From Cyclospora cayetanensis (taxonomy: Eukaryota; Apicomplexa; Conoidasida; Eucoccidiorida; Eimeriidae): a DNA stretch of 64,000 nt. Of this stretch, positions 1 through 10,529 are shown piece after piece. Numbering within the stretch: the stretch's first letter is position 1; every line of letters starts with the position of its first letter. Made by a program: the position numbers and the translations under genes. The stretch lies in NCBI RefSeq assembly GCF_002999335.1, contig NW_020312767.1, positions 62,001 through 126,000 of the forward strand, given 5' to 3'. Under the pieces are notes generated by a model. The model did no database searches. It saw only the letters and a program-made list of their open reading frames with translations, and was not told the origin of the DNA.

Positions 1-2972
1 TGTTTGGCTGCCGGGGGACCAGGATCAGGATAACATCCTCGTGGTAGTCGGCAGGCTCAGCAAATATGCCCAAATCATCCTTTGCTTTGGCTCTAACTCT
101 ACTCAGAATGGCGCTCAATTTATTAATCTTGTATCTAGAATGTTGACAGGATCCCCTGGAGCAACATTACCCATAGGGAACCGAAGTTCGTTAGTTCGCT
201 CTGGCGTGCCATTCTACGCCGCTTACTCATTGACCATAATACGACCACTTGGGGAAAACCGTGAAACAGATGATTTCACGAAGACAATCATCAGCACTCT
301 TATAAACAAATCGCTATTCTCTGGTTAGAACAGACTTATTGCATTACTTAATTTTCTTCCTTGTGCTAAGTGGGCTTGCACGTATTTCCTCGTCCACTCA
401 TTGCTCTCGTGCATCCCTGGTTTGCACTGAGGAGCCCCTCTTCGATGCGGACCTAAACCTGGCGGTCCAGGGCCAGCAACCACCCTCAGCAGTAGAAAGA
501 TTCAAAAAATAGCTGACAATGCCACGCGAATGTGTGCGCAGAGCACAGAAATGACAAGACAATATTGTGGTAAGCGGCGGTCGGCTGAGTTTTTCAAGCC
601 TCGACATTCGGTCTTGGTGTATCGGCAAGCCCCATGAGGTGCATCAGAAAGTGACCAGACCTTTAGGTTTGTAGCCAGGTGGATACAACCATTTTGCCAA
701 CCTCTTACAATCACTGCCCTTTCTAGCTGTCGACTTCCCTAAAAGTTGGAGTTGCCGCAAAACCACCAATAATGGCTCCTTGAAAAAGTTTCAAAGCTTC
801 GGAAGTATTCGCGGGCTTTGTAACGCAAGCAAATGACCCAAATCTAGGCGGGGGATATATGGGGGGTCACAGAAGTGCAGAATTCTAGGATTACTGAGCC
901 TTGACGACACACTGGGCGAGAGCTTCTAGTGAACTGGGGTGGACAGCGCAAGCCTAGTTGCCGGCGCAGGAGCAGATGCGGGCTTCGTTGCCTGCAGAAT
1001 AATCTGTGGTGCTATTTGGCTAGCAACGCGGGCCGCCATAGACAGCACTGCTCGCGTTCCTTGTTGACTGCCTATCCCTAGCGCATGCTCTGCCTGAAAC
1101 ACCTACCTTCATTTATGTGTGCTGCTTGAAGCGTTACCATTGCTTGTTGCAAAGGTATTATCCACTAAAAGTTATATGTGAAAGCACTCTCAGGTATATT
1201 AGATGTCCCTACACTATTCTCTGAGCCTTGTTTGGGGAGCTGAAATAGACTATGCTGCATGTGCCCGCTATAGTAGCATGCAGCTGAGTACTCCATTAGG
1301 CGGGAATGCACTGCAACTGCAGAGCAAGTGTACATTTTGGATCCCTTGATGTCACTTACTTCTGCTTGATCCTAGTAGGAGACTCAGATATATAGGCGCT
1401 TCGACGACAGCGAGCCATTGCGTCTCCGCGGGCGTGTTGATTTGTTCCCTCGCTCGTTTATTGGTTAGTATGCGTGTTTTCCTTACCGTTGATTCCACGT
1501 TGCTGGCTGGAAACACTTCCGCTTTTTTATCTGCGCTATTTTGCGTTTGTGCCCGCATGTGGATGGTCTTTAGGGGAAGGGAGCCTTCAGCTGCCCTGCA
1601 CGCAATCGCTTTCGATGTAACGTACGGAGCCGGAGATCATGATTCTTGAAAAGCTGACAGGAAGCTACATTCGGGGAATTTCTACTACATTCGTTGTAAT
1701 CAACTAGCAATATTGACGGAGTGACTAATTGATTAGCCGTTCTATATCTTGTTTATTGTGTAGTACTTACGTAGACACGCGAGGAGTCAGTGTTGTATGC
1801 GCGTGCACGAGATGTTATGTGCAACTAGCTGTAAATGTTTGGAATGCGTAGAGTTTGCAGCCAGCTGCAACCTCTACGCCTTCTCTCCCTTTAATCAGGA
1901 CCTTCAAGGAGCGAGGGCAGACTAAGGCGAGAGCCCTTTTAAAAACCCGGAACACCTTTCTATTAAGGTGGTATTGAGTCTGGAGTTGTTACACTCTCCA
2001 CACAGGGTACCGTTGAGCATGAGAGGCCAAGCAGGGCCAGCTACTGTGCATGGGCGTTGACATACACTTTGGGCGCTTCGACCAATTATTTAATCCCGGC
2101 TGCACGTGGCTGCAACCTCAAGCGCTTCGGCACAGATAAACGTTGACTTGTCGCCCTCCGAGCTTCCCAGCTCTCTTCTGAAAGATGCAGCACATACAAG
2201 GGGCCAAGCCAAATATAGCCAGCTTTGAATCGATTTGCAGGCAAATATATTTGGGGAACCAGGAAAAGTGCAATTATAGGTTTCCATAGAGTACCCCACT
2301 ATGGAGGAGCAAGCGTGGGGAGACGGCTATGACGATAAGCTGGCAGAATGCTTCTCCTTTCATCTAATCCAACAGAAGAGATCGTCATTACTAAGGCCAA
2401 ACTTAATCTGTGGTTTCCAGTATCCGCTGACCTGCTGGAGGGCGCAGGCCCGTTCGAAAGGAGGGGCCCCCACGGGGCCCCTCCATCATACCGGGGTACC
2501 TATGGGTCCTTCCTTTTCAAACAGGCCTGCGTCCCCCTCCAGTCGCATTTCAGCAGTATTCCATGAACGAGTTAAGGCGGAGCACAGCGCGAAGGAAATC
2601 GAGGCTTCTCTCTCCCCGGCTCTGCACCTCGAAGCAATTCGAGCTAGTGTGCGTGGCTGCCGACGAAGGCACCTACTTCGTGGCTGTGGGCGGTAAAAGC
2701 CAGAGTGTCTACATTTTCTGGATGGACTACCGAGGACAAACTAAGCGAAAAATTGAGCGGAAGGCACTTGTAGATGGCAAAAAGCTGGCGCAAGGTTCGT
2801 GCGACCCTAGATCGCCTGGTGGCATAGGAGGAACAGACTCGCCTCCTTTCCCACAATAGCGCGTCTTCGCGGTATTCCAACTACTTGGTTGCATTTAATT
2901 GACTGCCAATCCCATGACGCCGTGAACGCTCTGTTAAGGCTCTCTTTGCCCGCTTCCCTCTCTGCAGAGCCG
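1..2972. other. Intergenic stretch without a supported gene
   Basis: I found no gene I can defend here. The part from about 650 to 1350 is a diverged copy of a dispersed repeat listed separately. At 2552-2651 a short helical-looking open stretch follows a pyrimidine-rich acceptor and ends at a GTGCGT donor. It could be an upstream exon of the following gene, but its end phase (0) does not match the next acceptor (phase 1), so I left it out of the model. Confidence 0.5.
650..1350 (+). repeat. Diverged dispersed repeat, family A, copy 1
   Basis: This stretch aligns by eye, in the same orientation, with about 38545-39150. Shared blocks include AAAAGTTGGA followed by TGGCTCC (732-783 against 38616-38655), GAATAAT.TGTGG (near 1000 against 38872) and GCACTCTCAGGTAT (near 1182 against 39052). 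The similarity is interrupted by short indels and no long reading frame survives, so it looks like an old, decayed element rather than a recent duplication. The class of element is unknown. Confidence 0.6.
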
Positions 2973-4834
2973 ATGGCGGCTGCCAGGACGTCAGGGAGAG
3001 GGGCTGCTGCCGCTGAGTCTAGTGTCGCCAGAGTGCCCTTATGGCTGCCAGTGCAGCGCTGCAGAGGCGTTGGGTGGCTCTATGGTCAGAGGGGCGGCTG
3101 CCTGGGGCTGACGGACTCCGGCCGTGCTGCAGCTGTGTTCTCTCCCGTGCAGCTCGTGCAGCAGGAGGGCGAAGCTTACTCAGCGGATTCTGTTCTTCCT
3201 GCTGCTTCTTCGGCTGGGACTGCTGACGCTGGTACTGGTGGTGGGGCGCTCGGTAGCAGCAGCAGCAGTGGCAGCGCAGGAGCGGCTGCAGCAGGGATGT
3301 CGCGAGCTCGCGCCTCATACCGAGACCCTTTGTTAAGTATTCTCGACAACGTGGCCCCTGTGGAAGTGGAGGTGGCGCCAGATGGTGGAGGCGAAGTCGA
3401 CCTTGATAAGGGGAGTGAGGCTATGTATGCCGCTTTATTGCTGCCGTCACTCCCGGCTGAGACGGAGGCACTAAAGGACATCAAAGGCGATTTCCTAGTC
3501 ATGCAGCACACGCCCTCCGAGGAGGACGACACGGAAGAAAATCTGGAAGAGATGCAGCTGTGCTTCGGTACGCTTCATGCACGAAACAAGTGTCTGGAGT
3601 GGGGCGTGTGGGGAGGGAAGGGCACCAGGGGGCCCCCAATGTGTCACTGCGCTGTTCAGTGGCCACAGGCGAATGCCACATGCTCGTTCATGCCCTTCTG
3701 CCGGCATGCGCTGCAGGAGAGCTGCTCTGGCATCCGACAACGCCGCTGCTCTTTGCTTGTAGGAGCCTGTGGTCCGCAGAGCGGCGCATGCGGCTGACAA
3801 AATCGACGGAGCAACTGCAGGACCAGCAGTCAAGCACAGCGCTGGCAGTACTCCCTGCAGCGTCTAAAGCGCCAGCGAGCGTGCCTGTCTTGATTCTTTC
3901 GGATGTGGATGATGAGGAGGAAAAGGAGGGCGTCGGAGATTCCCCTTGTGAGTTACATGGGCCTCGTTCCTATGAGCGAGTTGCCCTCAGGAGTCTCCTC
4001 CCGCAAAGGATCGGGGGGAAGGTCCTAGCACAGCTGCTCGGCAGTCCAGCTGCCGTTGCGCATTCTCACTGCGTTGGATGCCGCTTCTAGAGCTCTCGCC
4101 ATTCGTGCTCGAGTTGTGCGCTTCTCTCTGCAGCGGCCTCTGGCCTCGCGATCTCTGCCCTTCACAATCTTCGAGAGACTTTCAGCAACAGAGAGGCCCT
4201 CAGCCGTATCGGTGTCGACATGTGAGTAGGCCAAAATGTGGCGCTGATGAAAGATGGGTGGCTATGCGCGCGTTATTCTGGCCGTGCCTCTCTCTTAAGA
4301 ACCTTGCGACGGTCCTGCCCAAGGTGATGAGAGAGAAAGGAGCGATTGAGAGACTGGAAGGCTATTCCGTTGCAACTATGCAAATTTGTGCATGGCCTGT
4401 GGTTATTTTAGGGGGTCCTTCGCATTGCATGCCCTGCGGCAGACACCTGAGACGATTGCGCAGCTGTCAAGCGCCACATCGCAGCTCCTTCAGAAGTGGG
4501 GTGTACTCTCAAGCGCTATGCACCCTAAGAGCAAGAGCTGATCTGCTCACTGTTGCTTTCTCGTACAGTGTTGTTGTACTGGCCAACGAGAAAACTGCAG
4601 ATCAGAGCGTGATAGCGCCGCGCGAAGCAGCGTTCGTATGCATGCATGCGGGTGTGTTCGTACAGCGCATCAGCCGACTGGGCCGCTTTTGGTGGCGTCG
4701 CATCGCAGGCAGCGGCAAACGCCGTAGAAAGGGCTCAGAGGCTTTGGAGGCAATTCAGAGAGGGAGCGGGCAGCAGGAACAACCGGACACAAAACGAGAA
4801 CTCCACCAAAAATGAGGAAGATGGACCCAAGTAA
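2973..4834 (+). CDS. TFIIS N-terminal domain protein, IWS1/Spn1-like (6 exons)
   Basis: Proposed exons are 2973-3567, 3780-3947, 4134-4221, 4412-4495, 4569-4635 and 4709-4834. All phases agree and give about 375 residues. The ATG at 2973 has a good context. The first ~190 residues are low in complexity (Ala/Ser/Gly), then acidic (SEEDDTEENLEE), and exon 2 has a second acidic patch (DVDDEEEKEG). Residues ~256-312 read as a helical bundle like the TFIIS/IWS1 N-terminal (LW) domain, with the pattern EALSRIGVDMG, LRQTPETIAQL and then LLQ. The C-terminus is helical (AQRLWRQFRE) and then polar. In this family the domain binds RNA polymerase II elongation partners in the nucleus. The family call rests on pattern only. 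IWS1, TFIIS without its zinc ribbon, or another LW-domain protein are all possible. Confidence 0.55.
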
Positions 4835-5316
4835 AAGACACAACGAAGTTGGACGTGGTGAGAGATAAGTGAAAATGAAAAGCTGTTTTGGGTTATGAAT
4901 GTCTTCAGTGAAGGGCCTTTAAATTCGCTTTTAAGTGCAGAACCAATCGATTTTCGCAGGACCCACAGGAAAGCAAACCCGGCCACGCATGTTTTTAGCG
5001 GATGTGCAACATCCTCGCAGAGCTCTTGTACTGCGTCCACGCACACTCTACCCGACGTCTCTTCACTTGTATTCTTACTAAAGGAATACCTTTGCCTACC
5101 ATAAACAAATTGTAGCGCTTTACTGGGGCTCAGAGAGACACTATTAGCCCTTAACGCAATGCAAAACTTCTCCAGAAGTAACGAAGTGTTTTCCGATAGA
5201 GCTCTCACCTCTCTCTGCCTTCCCTAAGGAGACCTCCGGCATGACGGATTAGAGGCAGCTAGTCCATGCAATTTTCTGCCTTCTCATTACCCCGAGCACT
5301 TATACGTAGTTCAACA

Positions 5317-5711
5317 TAGCAGGTTATGCTGTGGCGTTTCTCTCAGCACCCACCTAGGAAGGCGTTCTCGTCCCACACCCAATGCACAAAGCTTCATACA
5401 AAGTACTTGCATGCCGTTCCAAAGAAGAACACCCTTCTTCTTGCCCTCATTCCTCAGGATTTCGACATGGGCAGACAGGAATCAATACGGTGTGCGGTGG
5501 TAAACCTTTAATGCAATCCAAGATTTGGCAGCTACTTGCTCAAAGCAAGTAAGGCACACACACAAATATCGGCTGTTGTTGTATTGTGCTACATATACTC
5601 TGCAGCCACTGAAATATACAGCCAGCCAAACCATGTAGCTCATCATCTTATGATTCTTAGCTAGACATAACTGGTGTAGCGAAGAATGGAAAAGTACAGC
5701 ATAACCTGCTA
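5317..5711. repeat. 16-base inverted repeat flanking ~360 bases
   Basis: TAGCAGGTTATGCTGT at 5317-5332 recurs as its exact reverse complement at 5696-5711. The enclosed sequence has no convincing coding frame. Perfect arms of this length at this spacing could be the ends of a small non-autonomous transposon or a chance or hairpin feature. I did not find a clear target-site duplication outside the arms. Confidence 0.45.
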
Positions 5712-6784
5712 CACATAGCGCAGAGGGATACAGTGCTGAATCCTTCTGTACTGTGCTAACTAGCTGCACTCTGCAACAAGTGGCACATAAGAAGGGCCAA
5801 ACTAGTTAAGTGCCGATTATTTATAATTCTGGAATGCATTCAGCCAAAGTAGCGGACAGTGCTTCGGTTTATCGGGTTATGCTGCAATCTAACGCTGTTC
5901 TGCTCAAAAAATATGTTTGCTTTTCAAAGCCCGAGAGACGTTTATGCGTACTGCACCATGGCTGCTGATACTTTCAAATCTTGCCGAGCTGTACCATCAA
6001 GAATGATAAAAGAGCTGCTTGTCTACGTTGTGGCTTTGCAAACCAAAGTATCACACTCCTGGATAGACGGATACATTGCCAGCTTTCCTGGCTTTACCAA
6101 TTCTCAAATCTCCCAAAGCTTGCCGTAGAGCTTATATGGGTGTAACCGATATATCAAGGCCTGTATAAATGTTTAGGCTGTAGTAGTCCCTGCAGGCACA
6201 TGAGATCCTTCGCATGCATGGAGTCACTATGAAAATGCCACGCTTCTAATAAACATGCCACTGCAAGCACATGCACTTTTCTTGGAGCGACACAGCAAAA
6301 TACCTCTTTGAGCAGCTGGTGAAACTTTTGTGTGCTTGCCCATATTAGATGTTGTCGTACTGTTCTGGTCGGCATAATCTGATCAACTCATCCGTAAGCG
6401 TTTCATCGACTGACAGATCATGCCCATCTACTAACTGTGGAGCTGCAACGCTCATTACAGCTTGCAGGCCGGCCTATACTGCCCCAACACACCACATAGA
6501 CTTCCATTCTGGAAGCTTTTATCTCTCAGACTGCTGCCAAACATTTAAAAATTTTTCAGTTCCAAAGAGCTCGGGCGAAACCAGACATGTGTAGCAGGGA
6601 ACCATATCCGCTGCATTTACATTCATGGATGAGCGGGGAAACAGCTACATCAAACCATGCGGTGTTACCAAGTATCTCACTCCATCTTAGGTCTCCGTTT
6701 AAGGTACCAGACTTCAGCCGCAATACAAACCTAATAGAAGGCCAACAACTTCCAGAAGATCTTTCCCCTGTACCTGCTCTCACC

Positions 6785-7050
6785 CCTTAGGGTTCCGACA
6801 TGAAGGGGGAGGGAGAGCTACAATGTGCTTTGCAGCACCCTTAAAGCACCTACAGCATTCACAACTAGCTGCCCATAGCACTTAGCGCACACCCACACGG
6901 CATTGTGTTTTCTTGTATCCAGTGAACAGTAGTCTGCTTTAAATTGATTGCATAAGCTAGCCAAGTAGTCATTGCTGCTAGCAGCACCAGCATAGTAAAA
7001 GTGTCGACTTTCTCTAAGCGCCCTACAATATGTGTTTCCCGTAGCCTGAC
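6785..7050 (+). repeat. Diverged dispersed repeat, family B, copy 1
   Basis: This stretch aligns by eye with 30490-30620 (a GACTTGAGGGGAG-like block, then CAGCTAC, then AAGCAC) and with 62920-63010 (ACTAGCTGC against TCTAGCTGC, then CATTGTGTTTTCTTG against CATTGTGTCTTCTTAG). All three copies lie between genes and carry no open frame. The element class is unknown. Confidence 0.6.
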
Positions 7051-7377
7051 GTGGGGAGCATTGTGGAGAACCACAAAAAGAAAAGTAATCTTGCATTCGT
7101 TCTGAGGCTATCATATAGGAATCATCTTATTATTTAATCGTACTGAACATGCACAGCAATTCATACGCTACGGTAATGCATTCCTTCTGCCAGCGTCTTT
7201 TGGGGCTGTTTGCAAAGTCGCACGCTGGTCGATTGAGGGTGCATGCAGCCGCACTTCATGGCAGCCGCCTTGCTAAGGAGCCCGGTTGCTCTTTTCGTGG
7301 ACCCTCGGTAAAAGAATCAGTTTCCCGGTGATTCATAGGCAGCAGTTTCTTTACTTTCGGAACCAAACGCCGTGAAG

Positions 7378-8748
7378 ATGGTGAAGCTGTGAGTCTCGCG
7401 GACCGCCCCACTACCGTCGCCGCAGCACCTGCTACTGTGTGGGGGTCGTTCGATTGTTGTTCCTTTGGCACTTTTCTGTGTCCACAAATGTGTCATTTCG
7501 TCATTTTAGCTGAAAATAGTGTTTGATGCTCGAAGAGTACCAACGGCCGCAAGGGCCCCTGCTCAGTTTGTGGGGGCCTTTATGCCTTTCTCATAACGAG
7601 CAACCGTGACTGCACTTGTGCTGCATTGACCCCAAGGGCTGTATATTTAGTGGTAACTTTGATGCAGATAGATGCTTGTGACGTACCGGGGGATCATTTT
7701 GAAGTACAGCCTGCAGGGGCCTTTGCCCGCCGTGCGTACAATGCGTTCTAGGCATTTACAGTCTCTATTGTTTCTGCGCGTCGTGATATTTGGCGCATGG
7801 GAGCTTTAACGCTATGAGGTGCCCTGATTGATGGCTCAGCTAGCATTCGCACCTGTTTGCATTAGGTTTTAAGCATAGGGTTAGACTGTGTTTTACCGAA
7901 TGGCGTACATGCGCGTTTCTCGCTGTTCTGCCTCGAATGCATGAGGACATGGTGTTTCATCAATTTTCTTGGACGCATTCTATTTGTATGCGTGATCTTC
8001 TTATCGTCATGCGTCGCTGTGCACTGGTTCCAGTTACTTTTGGTTGCTGGTGTCTGGAGCGCAAAGTTCCCTATCGCCTTCATATGTGAGTTGTTAGAGC
8101 TTTTAGAAATGTTATTCATTGTTTGCATTTTTACGCCCCAGGCTTAAACCGGGTCGCGTGGTGATGGTTCTAAACGGCCGCATGGCCGGTAAGAAGGGGG
8201 TGGTGGTGAGCACTTCCGAGGGCACGAAGGAGCGTCATTTCTGCTACTGCTTAATTGCTGGGATCGAGCGTGCTCCTCTTCACGTCACAAAGAGGATGTG
8301 CGCCACGAAAGTTGAGAAGCGGATGCGTCCGAAAACATTCATCCGATACGTCAATGTCAGGCACCTCATGCCAACCAGGTGAGAAAATCTCGCCTTCAGC
8401 TATTCGTGCCCACGCCGCCGTTTTAGGCCCAGCCAGCCCTGCCCGAGGATCTGGTGTCCATGCTGGAGTGAAACGGCAGTACAGCTTTTCAAGGCTTGTA
8501 TGAGTGAACACTGTGAGTCATATAAATGCCTGTTTCTCGTTTGTGCGTACTGCAGGTATACTGTGAGCAACGACTTTGACATCAAGGCACTCGTGCCGGA
8601 AGGGGCACTGGACAACAGCGCGGCTCGCAAAAAGGCAAGAAAGGACCTCGCCGGAATCTTCTACGAAAAGTTCATGAATCCCGTCAACGAGAAAGCAGGG
8701 AAGGTGTCTAAGGATGTCCTCTTTCTCAGGAAGAAGCTCCGCTTCTAA
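7378..8748 (+). CDS. RPL27: 60S ribosomal protein eL27 (3 exons)
   Basis: Exons are 7378-7388, 8142-8378 and 8556-8748, giving 146 residues. The first exon carries only MVK and two bases of a Leu codon before GTGAGT; a tiny first exon ending just after the start codon is common in ribosomal protein genes. The product reads MVKLLKPGRVVMVLNGRMAG, and the KOW-type N-terminal strand continues with KKGVVV. Further on come LIAGIERAP, RPKTFIRYVN and a basic end, FLRKKLRF, as in eL27 of other eukaryotes (usually 136-148 residues). It is a component of the large cytosolic ribosomal subunit. Intron 1 is about 750 bases and intron 2 is 177 bases; all junctions are GT-AG. The call is firm. Confidence 0.96.
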
Positions 8749-10529
8749 GCGGATACGGTATGAGGGGGCCCTGGGGTTTCTCACTGCCGCTTTACGGGCC
8801 ATAGCGGTGGCGGGATCGCGGTATAGGAATGCCCAGGGGCATTTATCTGGTTTCTCGTTGAACCTTACTTTGGAATACATCTGCCGTTTTGTGTAGCCTC
8901 GTGGAGTCGTGTCGCAACGAGTAGTTGTATGCGATCAGTCGCCGAAAGAACGGTGACGCCGTTAGACGGGGTAGCAGTAGCGCAAGCCAGTGCGAAGTGG
9001 AGGTTTTAAAAGCCAGGTCAGAACCATGTACGTAGTGGGCAGTGTGTTGAACATTTCATTACAAAAATGCAATATCTACGGAACGTGTATTTATGTGTGT
9101 ACATGATGGCGAAGAAAGCTGTTTCACGTGGACTGCCAGTAGAGCTGTGTATATAGGCGTTGCTTCACGGTAGCCGGGGCCTTCAGGGCACTGCAAAGAT
9201 CTTACGCTCCTATCAAATTTCGATAGAAGCTCTGTGCTTAGCGCTTTCCCTTCTAGGAGGTATAGAGACATGGGGCTTCGGCGAACGGAATGGACAAAGA
9301 ATGCAGTGCCCAGCCCTTACACACTCAGCAGCAATAGGCATCCCTGCTTTCAGGGTTTAGGATGTGCTGTGGAGGATGTTGGGCACGGCCAGGTGTAGTA
9401 TTTTTTGTAGAGTGTCCTTTAGGACCTCCAGAGCCTTTCGGAGCTTTGCAGCAAGTTATGGGGTATGTGGGAAGTAGCGCTACCCACTCCTTCCCCGCAA
9501 TCCATCGGGGAAGAAGGTTTAGGCATTCTTTCGTTCTCTTCATCTAGAGCGCCCTTGCACGGTAGCACGCATGCCGGCGTGCGCAGGCTCACGGTGTTCG
9601 GGTTGTACGGAGGGGGTGGGCCTCTTTGCCGCAACTGGGGTATTTAAAAGCCAAAGCACGTGATCTGCACTTTCTAAGGGCGTCACTAAATCTAACGATT
9701 ACAGGAATTGCTCCATTGTATTGTGAAACCAAAAAAATTTGAGGTGCGTGTCTATTGAGGGCATATTATGAAGTACGGCGCTGGGGGGCAAGACCTGAAT
9801 AACAGGTGCTTTAAACTTCCCATTGCAACTTGGATTCAAAAGCTTCCATTAATTTTATACACTTAAAAGAATGTGGATCTTCTGTAGGGCTGGACGAAAC
9901 GCAGGCATTTCCGCAGCTCTTGGCGAAGATAGCTGCTCACTCAAAACGCGCGTACTTTGTTGTGACTGGCGGAAGGAATAGGTTGCTTCGAAACAAATGG
10001 GTGCGCTGATGATATGCAGTGTGTTGGCAGGGAGGCCCATGCTTGCATGCTGGTGTACGCAGTTTTGTGCTTCTGTTGGTGGCGTCGGGCAACAACAACC
10101 CCACATTCTTCTACCTCCGGGACCTCGATCTGCCATCTCTCTTATGCAGGCAATTAGTCTACATTGAAACAAGACTAATTTTCTCATTTTATTTATCCAA
10201 GAGCCCACTCAGTGAGGCTATGCGGAGGGTCAACAGGTCTGACTCCTTGCCCTCTTTCCCACAGGCGAGTGTGTCGAGTGGTTCCGCCAGCTGATTGGCA
10301 CAAGCGCATATACAGGGCCCTAAATACGTTGAAATGGTGGCTTAAAGGGCTAGTTCCTGGCCATTAAAGTGTTCTCTGCCCATCCAGCTCCTCCCTCTTC
10401 TACTGCCGTCCCTCTTGTTTCTTTCGTGTGCATACGAAAAACGGGGGCAGAACACTGCTTGGGCTCTGCCCCAGGAGTTCTAGCCTTTGCACACAATAAG
10501 GAGCAACCAACCCCTTAGCGCCTGTCAGG
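8749..10529. other. Intergenic region
   Basis: I see no gene or RNA in these ~1.8 kb. The stretch lies between the 3' end of eL27 and the first PARP exon, both on the + strand, so it should hold the eL27 3' UTR and the PARP promoter. Open frames on both strands overlap each other and have no domain signature. Confidence 0.5.

Larger units (their letters stand above)
4835..7377. other. Intergenic region with an inverted repeat and a dispersed repeat copy
   Basis: There is no supported gene over about 2.5 kb; the open frames are short and have no family resemblance. The stretch contains a 16-base perfect inverted repeat (5317-5332 and 5696-5711) and a copy of dispersed repeat family B (about 6785-7050). 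The last ~100 bases are likely the promoter and 5' UTR of the eL27 gene. Confidence 0.5.
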
